From positions 38,023,501 to 38,087,500 of the forward strand of contig JASDFA010000010.1 in assembly GCA_035772735.1 (NCBI GenBank): 64,000 nucleotides of DNA. The letters run 5' to 3'. The DNA is from Datura wrightii (taxonomy: Eukaryota; Streptophyta; Magnoliopsida; Solanales; Solanaceae). The notes under the pieces were generated by a model that saw nothing but the letters and a program-made list of their open reading frames with translations, had not been told where the DNA came from and did not search any database. Made by a program: the position numbers and the translations under genes. Every line of letters begins with the position of its first letter. Within the stretch, counting starts at the first letter, position 1. Shown one piece after another: positions 22,239 through 34,571 of the stretch.

Positions 22239-24512
22239 ATGATGGAAAACCAGGAGCAAAGAGATGCCCGTATAGCTGAAGAAGCTAGACAAGCCAAGCT
22301 AGCTCGGCAAGCTGCACTTTAGGATGCAAATAATGCTCGAGATGAGGTTGTAAATGTTGGTTGACATGGGAGGGGCAACACAGGCCAAAGATATGCCCCT
22401 GAGTTCTTCAATGAAGATGACCCGAACATCGATGAAGTCGAGTCAACCGGATCCATTGTACCACCACCACTACCTGCTGGGGCTAAATGTGATATCACTA
22501 GCACCACGATTCAGTTGCTGAACAAAAAAGGGGTGTTTAGTGGTCATGCAGCTGACAATGCCGACCTGCACCTGATGAACTTTGTGGGAATATGCAAGGC
22601 ATATAGGTTGCTCAGAGTCAGCCAAGATGCTATAAGGCTAAGACTCTTCCCCTTCTCTCTCTCTGGGAAGGCCACATTATGGTTATCGGAGTTGCCCAAC
22701 GACTCCATTACCAACTGGAGGGAGCTCAAGCAAGCTTTCTTAGAGAGATTCTTTCCACCGTCCAGAATGATGTGGCTTAAGAATGAGATCTACAATTTCT
22801 GACAGTTGAAGACTGAGGCACTTCATGAGACCTGGTTGAGGTCCAAAAAGAAGTTGACCAAGTGCCCGAACCACAAAATCCCTGATGATAGCCTATTGGA
22901 GATTTTCTATAGATCATTGAACAACATCACAAAAGCAGTAGAAGACATAGTGTCAAGTGGAGCACTAATGAGTCACACATGGAAGCAAGCAACTACTATT
23001 CTTGACAGGGTGAAAAAAATAGAGCATGGCACACCCGAGAAGTAGACATAGCGGCCAGTACATATGTTGTTGTTTTGACTGCGGACCAATGTAGGAAAGA
23101 AGAAGAGCGTGAATAGGAATTGGCTCATATGCACACATCATTGGATTTTCATACTAAGCACATCATGGGAGCTGGAGCCAGAAAGGTGAATGCAATGGGG
23201 ACACAAGGACAGGAGCTGGGGCCAGACCCCTCAGATTTCTAGGAGGAGGCAAACTTCTTGGACAACCAGGTGGTGGGTTTCTAAGCCAACGCCCGAGGGT
23301 CTGGACAAGACACTTGGCGCCAAGGTTCTGGAAACCAATGTTGGAACCAGTACAAAGATAACTATAATCGGAACGGGTACAGATATAGAAGCCAAGGTCA
23401 TAAGCACGAGGGATGATGGAGAAATAATGATGGTTACCGCAATAATACCAGGATTTTATGTGCCTCCTAATGCACGCGAGGGGGAGGTTGGATAGTCGAA
23501 GTTAGAGAGCGTGATGGCTGAGATGGTAAAGAAGGTGAGGTCCACAAATGATCAGTTGAAAGACATCCATAGCGATATATCAAACATGGGTCAAAGAGTG
23601 GAGTCACATGCAACGACTATCAAGCATATCGAACAGTAGCTAGGGCAACTGTCAACATCTATGAACACTAGAAAGATAGGTACACTACCTAGAAACACAG
23701 TCCAAAATCCAAAGAATAATGGTCACTGTATGGCTGTGATGACTAGGAGTGGAAAGACCACAGTTGACCCCCCTCTACTGATTGTATTTGAAAGGAAGAA
23801 AGAAAGCCAAAGCGACGAAGATGATGATGTTACTGAGAAGGAACACAAGGAGGATGCTGAGTTGACTAAAGCCCCAAATATTGAAAATGGGCCTGAACCT
23901 GAGCAAGTAGAAACATAATTGTACAAGGATATTACACGACCACCGCTACTGTTTCCCCAAAGGATGAGCAAGAAGGCGGAGAATGGTAACTTTCAGAAAT
24001 TCTTATCCATCCTCAAACAGTAGTCAGTAAATATACCATTGGTTGAGGCATTAGAACAAATGCCGGGATGCCAACTTCATGAAGGACCTTCTGAAAAAGA
24101 AGAGCTCTGTGAGCTATCATCCCGTTGACAATGTTCACCGTTGTAGTTCTATAGCTTCATGGGTTCTGGCTTATAAGAAGAAAGATCCAGGTGCCTTCAC
24201 TATTCCATGCACAATCGGTGATGTTGAGTTTTCAAGGGCACTCTGTGATTTGGGACCAAGCATCAATCTGATGCTATTGGCTATGTTTAAATAGCTGCGC
24301 TTGGGAGCCCCCACACCAACAACCATGCAGTTGTTGATTGCTGACAGAACTGTGTGAAGCGCGTGGGGATCCTGTTTGATGTGCTTGTCAAAATTCATAG
24401 ATTTATATTCCTAGCGGACTTTGTGATCCTTGCTTGAGAGGTTGATTTCGAGGTCCCCATCATTTTGGGGTGACCATTCCTTGCCAAAGGGAGGGCCTTA
24501 GTAGATGTGGAG
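22239..24512 (+). pseudogene. Element E gag-protease, first part
   Basis: Frame from the MMEN start at 22239, chosen as the first ATG in the gag frame. The gag core runs IQLLNKKGVFSG, NFVGICKAYRL, RLRLFPFSLSGKATLWL and LKQAFLERFFPPS, the retrotransposon gag domain. Stops occur near 22317, 22362 and 22803. The zone between 23045 and 23660 is badly broken, with a remnant of the Gly/Asn-rich nucleocapsid. The protease part has AFTIPCTIG and CDLGPSINLM, where DLG is the lineage signature. The frame is cut in the sequence ALVDV at 24512 by element B and resumes at 34424. Confidence 0.83.
24508..24512. repeat. Target-site duplication TGGAG, left copy for element B
   Basis: Matches 34419-34423 on the other side of element B. 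Confidence 0.9.
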
Positions 24513-25939
24513 TGTTCGGGTGTTTGCTATATGGTTAAAAATTGACACGCAAGTGCACGTGGTCAAACAAGTAGTAAGTGGCTTAAGTAAGACAAGTATC
24601 GAACCAAGGAGACTCTGGATAAGTAAAAATTGCTCAAGTATACTATATTCTATCTTACTTCTATATATGCTGACAACAAAGTAACCAAAAGTTAAATAAT
24701 TTGTTTATAAATTATATACTAAAACTATTAACAAATATCTACTTTGAATTGAAACTATGGATATGAGCATGCCAAGGTTAAGAACATGTAATGAACATGA
24801 TTATCAACATACATTGGTTAATCTTCTCTTCCAATTGCTAGCCAAGAACATTAGCCTAGAGATTAAAACTCTCGTATTTAATCTCACTTAAGAATTATAA
24901 ACCATCCGTCTACATTTCTGTGATCAAATGCAATTTATGACCTAGCAATACAATTCCTGTTCCTAAATTGACTAATACGGCTTTCAAGTATATTTCTATC
25001 AGGAAAGAACATCAAAACTCAATTTTCCCAAATCAAGTTAAGAATAATACCCTATTAATTCACAACTTTCCAATTTCGTGCTCTCTCGAGTGAAATCGGA
25101 CTTTTTAGATGTACATTAATGTCGGCCACACACCAATGCAGTAGAAACAAGAATTAATAGAACAACATTGAAGAGGAAGATGAAAAACCATATAATTCAA
25201 TAATCAAAATTCATCACCATTGTTCATAACCTCAGCAAGGAAGGAAATTAGCCACTCATTTGTGGATTAATCATCCTAAAACAAGTGTTAATCATACAAA
25301 CAATTGATTGAAAGAAGAAAGAAGGAGAGAAAAACCCTGAGCTTTTTCGTCCCTCAACTGCCTGTAACCCACGTCCTTGCTCCACCAAGTCTGAATTAAT
25401 TAAAAATAAGCCTAAGTGTTCTATTTATACTAATGGGAATTTTTCCCAGAATAACAAGCAACGTGTCACGGAGGGTAACGCGGAGGCTTGCCTCCATGAC
25501 ACGGCATGGATGCGGACCCTTACTAGAAATTTGGGGTCCGAGAATAAAGCTTCAACGTGGCACGGCATGCAACGCGGAGGCTTGCCTCCGTGCCACGGAG
25601 CTGTCGCGAGGCTCCACTGGAAATTGACAAATTATTCACCCTCAAGGAAGAGTGCATCCGCGATGGTAGCGTGACACGGCTCCATCGCGGAGCCCCTTTA
25701 TATTGTGCAGTCCAATGCCTTTTTCGTGCTCGAATCCAAGTCCAACTCCGATATTGTTCCAACATACATTTTAGCTCCTCAAAATCACATTTTACCTACA
25801 AAACAATGCTAATCATGTTGGTTAGTATAAATTCACATTTTATTACCAATTACATGAAAATGTATACACATTGCACAATAAACAAGGCGAAAATGATACG
25901 TTTGAGAATCACTTGGGCATATAAATCTGCCCAAGATCA
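24513..25939 (-). repeat. 3' LTR of element B, 1427 bp
   Basis: Minus-strand start TGATCTTGGG at 25939, end CCCGAACA at 24513. Inverted repeats lie at about 25463-25692 and the TATA box TATAAATAG at 25421-25429. Confidence 0.92.
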
Positions 25940-27833
25940 CTTACCCCACACTTAAATCCTTGTTCGTCCTCGAACAACAAAGACACACTTCATGCAAATT
26001 ACATCCCAACCTTCGTTACTATGGTGCGACAACTTACGCTACGGTCATACCGATCATTCAATATTGTAAATCATCAAGAAAACATGCATGGTCTTAACAA
26101 TGTAATGACCTTTAATACATCAAGACTTCCTAGACTTTAAGAATCGACCCTCGATATTGGTAAACTCATGCAAAACAGCTAATCAAGATATCCGACACGA
26201 ATATCAATCTTTCATCAAGCATGTGCCCTCACAACTCAAGAGAATCTTCCCCTTTATGTTCATGTGACACACAAACATTCAAGTAGGGGCATGTAAAAAT
26301 TAATTTCACTCTCTCTCCCAAAAGAATTCACATGCATCATTTCATGACCCATAGGCTTGCCCTTAGTGTATTACTCCACTAATATAAAGAAATGCAATGT
26401 AAGATCACGTAGGACTTTAATGGGTTGTAATGGAAGCTCTGGAACTAGTATATATTGGATTAGCCAATAATAGTCACTAGCATCCTTAAGCGCCTTTTCA
26501 ACACATTCCCATCTACTCATGGACATTGTTTCTCTCTTTTCTTTTTTTTTCATCATCCCATTCATGATGATTTACCTTCGTCTGGCCCATTTCATCAAGC
26601 ACACTTGACACAACAACAAAGGTTTTTCATGCACCTTCATTATCATTTAATTATAACAAGTGCACCCTCCACCTTTTTCTTTTCTTTCCTCACTCTGCTT
26701 TTCTTTTTCTTTTCACCATTCTCACTCTTTGACACTTTGGGAAAAAAAACTTTTGTTCTTCTTAAGTGCTTAAGAGTTTTGTATAGACTTTACGGCTAAT
26801 GAAAAGAAAGAATTAAGCTTAGTTTATACATTTTTGGACAAAAGAAAGAAATAATAGGCTAAAGGCTCAACGGGCTGACTAGGGTATACAATCATATAAA
26901 AAGGTAGAGTATGACAAGAAAAAAATAGAAACTCTCGGTTAAGACAAAGAAATGCCTACATCCTTTCCAACACTACACCTCCTTCATTTCGTTTTGTACA
27001 CACACCAGGCAAGTTCTAGACACTTCACAATAGCATGGAACAACAATACCTCACTTCACACTTCATGCACATGCTCGATTCAAGATACATTCACAGACTC
27101 TTTAATTAGCCAATTACATGAATTCAAAAATTAAGCCTCAATCACACCGAATCGAATTCTACAGCCTAGGTATCTCAACATATTTACAAAATTGCATGCT
27201 TTCATATGAATCACTTTTACATTTTGAATATCAGTTACAACACGCAACCAACATTTCACAACCATATAGTAACTACAGGTTCCGTGATGCAATCCACCAA
27301 AGAAAAAAACTGACAACAAATTAAAATCACTACACCTAATGACTACATTTCCCTTAAGATGGTCGTCATCCATCCATCATAGGGAACAGTCACTAACTAT
27401 GACGACGGTTCAATGGGACTATTCTCGGTAAAAGAACCGAAAACAAACTCCGAGAAACCCAAAAATAAAAATTGAAAATTTTTGCAAACATCGATCACTT
27501 CGATGGAAAAATATTTACAAAATTTTTTTTAATATGTACAAAATATTTTCGCAAAATTTTAAAAATATCGATCATTTCGATAGAGAAAAAAAAAATTAAG
27601 AAAATATTTACAAAAATTTTTACAGACTTAGCTGGCAACCACAACATTTCACAACACACATCAATTACCACAAATATGTACAGATACAAACCAATTTGCA
27701 ATTCACAAACAAAGGGAAACATACATACAAAACAAAACAGAGGAAAGCATACAAGCAAACCAGCCCAGCCCCAGCACCTAACTACTCCCCACCCCACACT
27801 TAAATCGAACACTGTCCCCAGAGTTCACAAAAA
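25940..27833 (-). other. 3' noncoding region of element B
   Basis: Collinear with 508-2430 and 49362-51280. Starts with the polypurine tract (about 25944-25953). The conserved 13-mer is at 27008-27020 and an ATCGA palindromic repeat is at 27567-27581 with a one-base variant near 27490. No supported gene. Confidence 0.8.
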
Positions 27834-29090
27834 TTAAAAATCACAAAATTTGGGTGGTGGAACTCCCTGAACAGTCAAAATATTCAACTTCTTCATCAGG
27901 TGTTGCTGCCTCATCGCCCATGTCTGAGTCACCTCCATCGTCGTCATCGGACTCCACATCAGAGTCCTCCCGACGTGTCTCCTCGTCCGTGGGACATCAT
28001 CGTCAGTGGGCTCTACAAAGGCTGGCCCCACTCGGCATAGAGCCCTGGCATTTTCGCCAAACGGGTAATCCAGCTCGAGCTGCCATAGCTCCTCCTCAGT
28101 GGCTGGTCTCCCACCAATCCGAAGCTGGAGCATTTGTATTCCAAACATCCGTGCCATGTACTGGTCGTCACGAGCATGTCGCTCGCCAAGCGTCAGCACT
28201 GGCCCGTGTGTGGTGTCGGGGGCCTTAGTTTTGGTCACGTCAAGGGCCCTCCGCTCCAACTGCGGGATATAGTCCAAAGCCTCTTCCTCGACATCGAGGC
28301 CCCAGAGAAAGGTGGTGATAAGTCCTCCGAACCCATACCTGTGGCCCTGGTGTAGTCGGGCTCTCTTCATGGCGGATATGATGACCGCCCCAACATTAAT
28401 CTCCAGCCCTTTCATCAGGGCATACACCAGGCAGACACGATCCCGGGTCACATCAGTCATGTGCACCCCCGGGATTAGGCACGAACAGACTATCTTCAGC
28501 CAGATTCTGGCCTCCCTGTTCATTTGAGAATATGGCAGAGTTTGGTGGTAACCCCTTTCATTATGTCTGCTCCATCTGGCTGTGGATCGAGCCCCACACA
28601 GAGTGCGTCTGATATCGGCATATGGTGGGGTGATGTTCAGCTGGCGGAGAACGTAGGTGTCTGTGTCCCGCGCTCCGATGATGGCATTTAATTGCTGGGG
28701 TTCCAGAGTGACAATCAGCCCTCTGATCTTGATTGTGTGGCTTCTGATTGCCGGGTTCCAATTAGCATAGAACTCCCGGACTAGATGTAGGTTGCATTCC
28801 TTGGGCTCCTGAAATATGAAGCTGAGCCCAGCTGCCTCGATCCTTTGCACTATGCGGGGGAACTCTTGTGCTAATGGTTCCCGTGCAATATGCTCCTCGG
28901 GGAAGTATTTATTCTCCTTGTGTTTGGTGTACCACTTCTTCCCTTCATCGGTTACCCACCTCATTCCGTATTGGCGGCGTTGGCCTCGCGGAACTGCTGG
29001 TGCAGCTGGGACTGCTGTGCCCATTCTAAGTCTGTTTCTCCCGGTTCCTGAAGTAGATGCACCCTTACCCTTATCCTGCCTACTTGCCAT
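27834..29090 (-). pseudogene. ORF3 of element B, nearly intact
   Basis: 418 codons from ATG at 29090 (MASRQDKGKG). This is the best-preserved ORF3 here: no stop until the C-terminus. Residues 1-45 are basic and low complexity. The middle holds RWVTDEGKKWY, FYANWNPAIRSHTIK, LNAIIGARDTD, NREARIWLKIVCSCLIP and the Arg/Gly-rich RARLHQGHRYGFGG. A one-base loss in a G run near 27991 shifts the last 45 or so codons, so the acidic tail seen in A and C is lost. It belongs to the plant transposon-protein type; its function is unknown. Position equals the env-like slot of Athila, but no membrane segment is evident. Confidence 0.85.
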
Positions 29091-29095
29091 TGTAC

Positions 29096-29802
29096 CTGTC
29101 AACACAAATAAACAAGCAAAATGTCGAGTTCAATGAATATTAACTTTGGCTAAGGTCGGGTTAAGTTAAGTTTACCCCACACTTAGTCCTTAGCTACGGT
29201 TACGATATTACGGAAAGAATAAGTTTATTTACACCAAAAACTAACAACTATACAATTCATGCTTAGTGCGTTCGCAAAGAAAAATTCGACGGTATAACTT
29301 TAGCGTACTACTCAAACTTCATACAGCTAATCCCAATCACTACCATCGCTAGCAATTCAACCATCGCACTTAGCAAAGAAAAACAACAAAACAAAAATAA
29401 TAACAAAAAGTCTATATACACATGAACCTATTTAATCAACCCAATTCGAACAATTTTCAGCATTTTCCCAAAAAACCCGAGAATTCATCGTCTATTACAT
29501 TCAAATAATTTTTACAACGACTTATCTCATTCAATACATACAACCCGGCATATAATTCACAAATTTACCAAGTTACCCATTTCGAATTCAACAACCAAGC
29601 CCTAGAATTGAATTTCGCAAGCAAATTCGAATCATTCACACAATCGACAAGTTCAACCGCTCATTACAACATTCCGAACATTTATCAATCAAGGAATAAC
29701 TCAATTTCATGCTAAATTTCGACTTAGGGTGATTTATCTCACCTCCCATGCTTAATTTCGAATAAATTCGACAAAAACTTGAGAGAGAATAGGAAAACAT
29801 AC
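29096..29802 (-). other. Candidate 5' UTR intron of ORF3 (element B)
   Basis: Donor TGAG|GTATGT at 29803/29802 and acceptor CAG at 29096-29098 on the minus strand, 707 nt apart, matching A and C. The acceptor is five bases from the ORF3 ATG. Confidence 0.6.
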
Positions 29803-29988
29803 CTCATAGTTGAAGAACCGAAGAAAACTCGATAATTTCTTTGCTTTATACCGTGGCACGTTGATGGGGGAGGGAATTTTGGGTGTTTGGTCGCAGAGAA
29901 GTGAGAAAATGAGGAAAAAAGGGGTAAAATCGGGGTTTAAAATGAAGAAAACACGCGGGTCACCCGGCAACCCGGTGTGACCCGTCAC

Positions 29989-30139
29989 AAATTATAGGGC
30001 AACGTGTCACAGAGTGCATCGCGGTGCACTGCCTCCGTGACACGGAGCCATCGCGATAGCCCTCTAGAATTTTTAAAAATTCCAGATTAAACCTCAACGT
30101 GTCACGGAGGGTAACGCGGAGGTCCTCCTCCGTGACACG
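29989..30139 (-). promoter_or_regulatory. Candidate internal promoter of ORF3 (element B)
   Basis: Inverted repeats at 30003-30014/30033-30044 and 30098-30110/30127-30139, followed on the minus strand by CCTATAATTT at 29989-29998. Same order as in A and C. The rest of 30140-30398 is AT-rich with pyrimidine runs on the minus strand and no gene. Confidence 0.5.
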
Positions 30140-30398
30140 GAGCTATCGCCTCAGCTCACTGTCTCTGCATTTTATTCATTTTTTCATACCTCGCCTTTTC
30201 CTTCACGATTCCATGCACATTTTTCTCCATTTGACCTGAAAATCACCTCACTAAACAAAATTGGTTAGATTAATAAGTTTCACTAATTAAAATGAAAAAA
30301 ATACTACTAAAACGAAAAATTTGTACTAAATCAAGAAAAACAAAATTAAAATAAAATCTATTTACACTTTTACAAAATAAAAGAAAAAATATATTTTT

Positions 30399-30445
30399 CA
30401 CGGGTTGCCTCCCGTGCAGTGCCTGGTTTACCGTCGCGGCTCGAC
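30399..30445 (-). other. Twin hairpins HP1/HP2 after gag-protease (element B)
   Basis: HP1 GTCG-AGCCG-CGAC (30433-30445) and HP2 CACGGG-AGGCAA-CCCGTG (30399-30416) on the minus strand. HP1 begins 12 bases after the gag-protease stop. Confidence 0.78.
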
Positions 30446-30456
30446 GTCCTTTATGC

Positions 30457-32853
30457 TCAATTGTCGGCTAGGGTGATGGACGATTTCTCATGATCATTGT
30501 CCTCCCCCCAGTAGTGCTCACCCTTATCCGGTGGTCTTCCCATCAACTCTCGGGAATCATCCATTTGTTTAGCATTCCCATGATCAATTACATTGATCAC
30601 CGAGAGTTCTTCATTCACCATCGGGAGCTTGGGTGCTTTGTACACATCGAACACCTCTACCTTGTCATGTGCTCGCATTGTAAGTTGACCCACAGCCATG
30701 TCAATTAATGCTTTCCCGGTTGCCAAGAAGGGTCGTCCCAAAATAAATGGGACTTCCGAGTCTGGTTCAAAATCCAGAACAATGAAATCTACCAGGAAAA
30801 TGAGGGATCCCACTTGCACAAGCACATCCTCAACAATGCCATTCGGCCTAGCTAAGGATCTGTCTGCCAACTGCAAGATTACGGTTGTAGGTCTAGGACT
30901 CCCTAGACCTAACTTTCTGAATACCGAAGATGGCATCAGATTTATGCTCGACCCCAAGTCACACAATCCACGAGCTCGGATACTCTGCCCAATCGTAAGC
31001 TGGATACTAAAACTTCCAGGGTCTTTTAGCTTCGTGGGCAGTCTATTTTGGATCCGGGAGGTGCATTCCTCCGTCAAAGCTACCATGGCATACTCAATCA
31101 AACGACTTTTGTCGGCCACGATGTCTTTAATGTATTTGGCATATTTAGGCACTCCTTGCAAGACATCAACAAGAGGTAAGTTAACATGTACCTGTTTAAG
31201 CACCTCCATAAATTTCTTGAAACACGCCTCCTCCTTGTGTTTCTTGAGTCGTTGAGGGAACGGGGGTGGAGGTCTTTCTGATTCTGCTTCTTTGGTCTTC
31301 CCCCTATCCAAAGTTTGCTCTCCCTCAACATCTGCTGCTCCTGATTTTTGAGGTGGTCTTTCTGGTTCCACCTCCTTCAGCTGCAAACCACTCCTTGTGG
31401 TCACTGCATTTACCTGCTTCGGATTTGGATCCGTGTCGCTAGGCAGTCCTCCTCTGGGCCTTGTGTTTTGGGCACTAGCAAATTGCCCAAATTGATACTC
31501 AAGAGCCTTGGTCGCTAATTGAGTATTTTTCACTTCGGCTGCCAATTTAACATAGCCAGCCTGCAATTGCGCCTGATTAGTGATCATGGTCTTGAACATT
31601 TCCTCAATGCTAGGTGATGGTGGTGGAGGAGGGGCATTGTGATTTCTGAATTGAGATTGGTAGTTCTGTTGCCCTCCTTGATTTCTTTGCATACCCTGAC
31701 CCGAACTTTGGCCTTGTTGGTTGTTGCTACCCCACGAAATATTTGGATGGTTCCTCCAATTTGAGTTGTAGCCGCTACCAAACTGCTGCTGATTTCTTTG
31801 TGCATTACCCACAAAGTTAACCGAATCTGGGTTTGCTCCACAGCACTCAGCTGAGTGCTCACTGCTTCCACACACTTCACACCACATTTGCTGCACCGCA
31901 TTGACTGAAGCTGAAGGCTGGTTCAAGTTCATATTGCCAAAGTGGTTGTTCAACTGATTCTGCAAGGCAGCTATCTGTGCAACGATAGCTGTAAATCCAT
32001 CCACTTCAAGCACTCCTGCTGCTTTCCTTGCTCCACCTCGTGATGAATCAGCATTCCATTCTGGATTGCCCTATGAAATCCGGTTGAGCAAAGTGTACAG
32101 CTCCTCATAAGTCTTTTCCAACGCTTGCCCTCCAGCTGCTGAGTCTAACCAAATTTTAGTATGGGGTTCCAAACCCTCAATAAATGTGTGCACCAACACC
32201 TCATTGGACTGATGATGATGAGGACAGTCCCGCAACATGGATTTGAATCTTTCGCAGGCTTGATACAAATTTTCCCCCTCCCTCTGTTTGAAACTTAGAA
32301 TTTGACTTCTAAGTCTGGCTGTTTTACCAAAGGGAAAAAATCTTATCAAAAACTTTCGTGCAAGATCATCCCACGTTGAAATAGAATTTGGTGGCTCAGC
32401 TTTTAACCACCTCTTGGCTTCACCAAGTAATGAGAACGGAAATAGTGTGAGCCGAACATAATCAGGTGACACTCCAGCGGGTATATAAGTGTCACTTATC
32501 CCCAAAAAGTTCTGGAGATGTTGTTGTGGGTCTTCATGAGGGAGACCGGTAAATTGCCCGCTTGTGTGCAACAGTTGCACCATATTCTGCTTGAGTTCAA
32601 ATCTCCCTCCAGGCTCTGGTTTACGGATACTTGAATGTACATTGTTGACATGTGGGATTTCCACCTCGCGAACCGGCCTTGCTACTGCTTCGTCGGGCAC
32701 TAACACTGCCCTCACAACCGGTGGATTTTGTTGCTCCATAATAGTCTGTCTGAGCAACTGCAGCTTCTTTTGTAGAGCTTCTCTGCGTTAACTATGGAAT
32801 ATACATTCAGGCTCTATATAAGATTCCACCAGCTCTTTGTCTCTTGCCAGTGT
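30457..32853 (-). pseudogene. Element B gag-protease, two nonsense codons
   Basis: About 799 codons from the upstream stop near 32854 to TAA at 30457. No ATG precedes the conserved N-terminus (ARDKELVESYIEPE), so initiation is unclear. The gag core contains GQFTGLPHEDPQQHL, RLTLFPFSLLGEAKRWL and RKFLIRFFP. A knuckle CEVCGSSEHSAECC fits CX2CX4HX4C. A Gln/Asn/Gly-rich stretch and a PPPPPSPS segment follow, then the protease with CDLGSSINLM and VPFILGRPFLATGKALID. Stops: TAA near 32788 (Lys in C) and TAG at 32068-32070 (Gln in C). Translation ends about 70 residues past the protease, where pol would normally continue. Confidence 0.88.
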
Positions 32854-32968
32854 TCACAGAAATCAAGTCTGCAAAATACAGGCTAAAACCAAGTTGTCAA
32901 CACTTAAGAAAATAAAATAAAAATACAGTAAATTTACACTTAACACAACTTCACCAATTGCCTAGTCT

Positions 32969-32986
32969 CCCCGGCAACGGCGCTAA
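32969..32986 (-). other. Primer-binding site of element B
   Basis: Minus-strand TAGCGCCGTTGCCGGGGA, 17 of 18 matches to the tRNA-Asp complement, six bases from the LTR. Confidence 0.9.
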
Positions 32987-32992
32987 AAACTT

Positions 32993-34418
32993 GTTCGGGT
33001 GTTTGCTATATGGTTAAAAACCGACACGCAAGTGCACGTGGTCAAACAAGTAGTAAGTGGCTTAAGTAAGCCAAGTATCGAACCAAGGAGACTCTGGATA
33101 AGTAAAAATTGCTCAAGTATACTATATTCTATCTTACTTCTATATGTGCTGACAACAAAGTAACCAAAAGTTAAATAATTTGTTTATAAATTATATACTA
33201 AAACTATTAACAAATATCTACTTTGAATTAAAACTATGGATATGAGCATGCCAAGGTTAAGAATATGTAATGAACATGATTATCAACATACATTGGTTAA
33301 TCTTCTCTTCCAATTGCTAGCCAAGAACATTAGCCTAAAGATTAAAACTCTCGTATTTAATCTCACTTAAGAATCATAAACCATCCGTCTACATTTCTGT
33401 GATCAAATGCAATTTATGACCTAGCAATACAATTCCGGTTCATAAATTGACTAATACGGCTTTCAAGTATATTTCTATTAGGAAAGCACATCAAAACTCA
33501 ATTTTCCCAAATCAAGTTAAGAACAATACCCTATTAATTCACAACTTTCCAATTTCGTGCTCTCTCGAGTGAAATCGGACTTTTTAGATGTACATTAATG
33601 TCGGCCACACACCAATGCAGTAGAAACAAGAATTAATAGAACAACATGGAAGAGGAAGATGAAAAACAATATAATTCAATAATCAAAATTCATCATCATT
33701 GTTCATAACCTCAGCAAGGAAGGAAATTAGCCACTCATTTGTGCATTAATCATCCTAAAACAAGTGTTAATCATACAAACAATTGATTGAAAGAAGAAAT
33801 AAGGAGAGAAAAACCCTGAGCTTTTTCTTCCCTCAACTGCCTGTAACCCAGGTCCTTGCTTCACCAAGTCTGAATTAATTAAAAATAAGCCTAAGTTTTC
33901 TATTTATACTAATGGGAATTTTTCTCGGAATAACAAGCAACGTGTCACGGAGGGTAACATGGAGGCTTGCCTCCGTGACACGGCGTGGATGCGGACCCTT
34001 ACTGGAAATTTGGGGTCCGGGAATAAAGCTTCAACGTGGCACGGCATGCAACGCGGAGGCTTGCCTCCGTGCCACGGAGCTGTCGCGAGGCTCCACTGGA
34101 AATTGACAAATTATTCACCCTCCAGGCAGAGTGCATCCGCGATGGTAGCGTGACACGGCTCCATCGCGGAGCCCCTTTATATTGTGCAGTCCAATGCCTT
34201 TTTCGTGCTCGAATCCAAGTCCAACTCCGATATTGTTCCAACATGCATTTTAGCTCCTCAAAATCACATTTTACCTACAAAACAATGCTAATCATGTTGG
34301 TTAGTATAAATTCACATTTTATTACCAATTACATGAAAATGTATACACATTGCACAATAAACAAGGCGAAAATGATACGTTTGAGCATCACTTGGGCATA
34401 TAAATCTACCCAAGATCA
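32993..34418 (-). repeat. 5' LTR of element B, 1426 bp
   Basis: Minus-strand start TGATCTTGGG at 34418, end CCCGAACA at 32993. TATAAATAG lies at 33900-33908 with the inverted-repeat triplet beside it (about 33941-34170). The right target copy TGGAG follows at 34419-34423. Confidence 0.92.
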
Positions 34419-34423
34419 TGGAG

Positions 34424-34555
34424 GCTGGACGGTTGATGTTCAAACTCAATAAAGAAGAGGTCACCTTCAACATTTGCAGGTCAATGAAGGAACCAAAAGA
34501 ATACCGAGTGGCCTCAGCAATAGAAGACAAACCTGAGTTGCTTGACGAAGTTTGA
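34424..34555 (+). pseudogene. Element E protease, last part
   Basis: Resumes in phase after the target duplication: AGRLMFKLNKEEVTFNICRS, ending LLDEV and TGA at 34553-34555. In complete Athila-type proteins pol would continue from here; instead the hairpins begin 17 bases after the stop. Confidence 0.85.
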
Positions 34556-34571
34556 GTAGTCATGAGACTTT

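Larger units (their letters stand above)
24513..34418 (-). mobile_element. Element B: Athila-like, gag-protease plus ORF3, no pol
   Basis: Complete 9906-bp minus-strand insertion with LTRs 24513-25939 and 32993-34418 that look about 98% alike in the first 300 bases, and TGGAG target duplications. Order: LTR, primer site, gag-protease, twin hairpins, internal promoter, intron, ORF3, 3' noncoding, polypurine tract, LTR. No RT, RNase H or integrase is present. Confidence 0.92.

Noticed and set aside
30698..31255. Long plus-strand ORFs opposite gag-protease and ORF3 (also near 2873, 27854, 28816, 54234, 55965)
   Set aside because: Antisense shadows of better supported minus-strand genes; no motif of their own.
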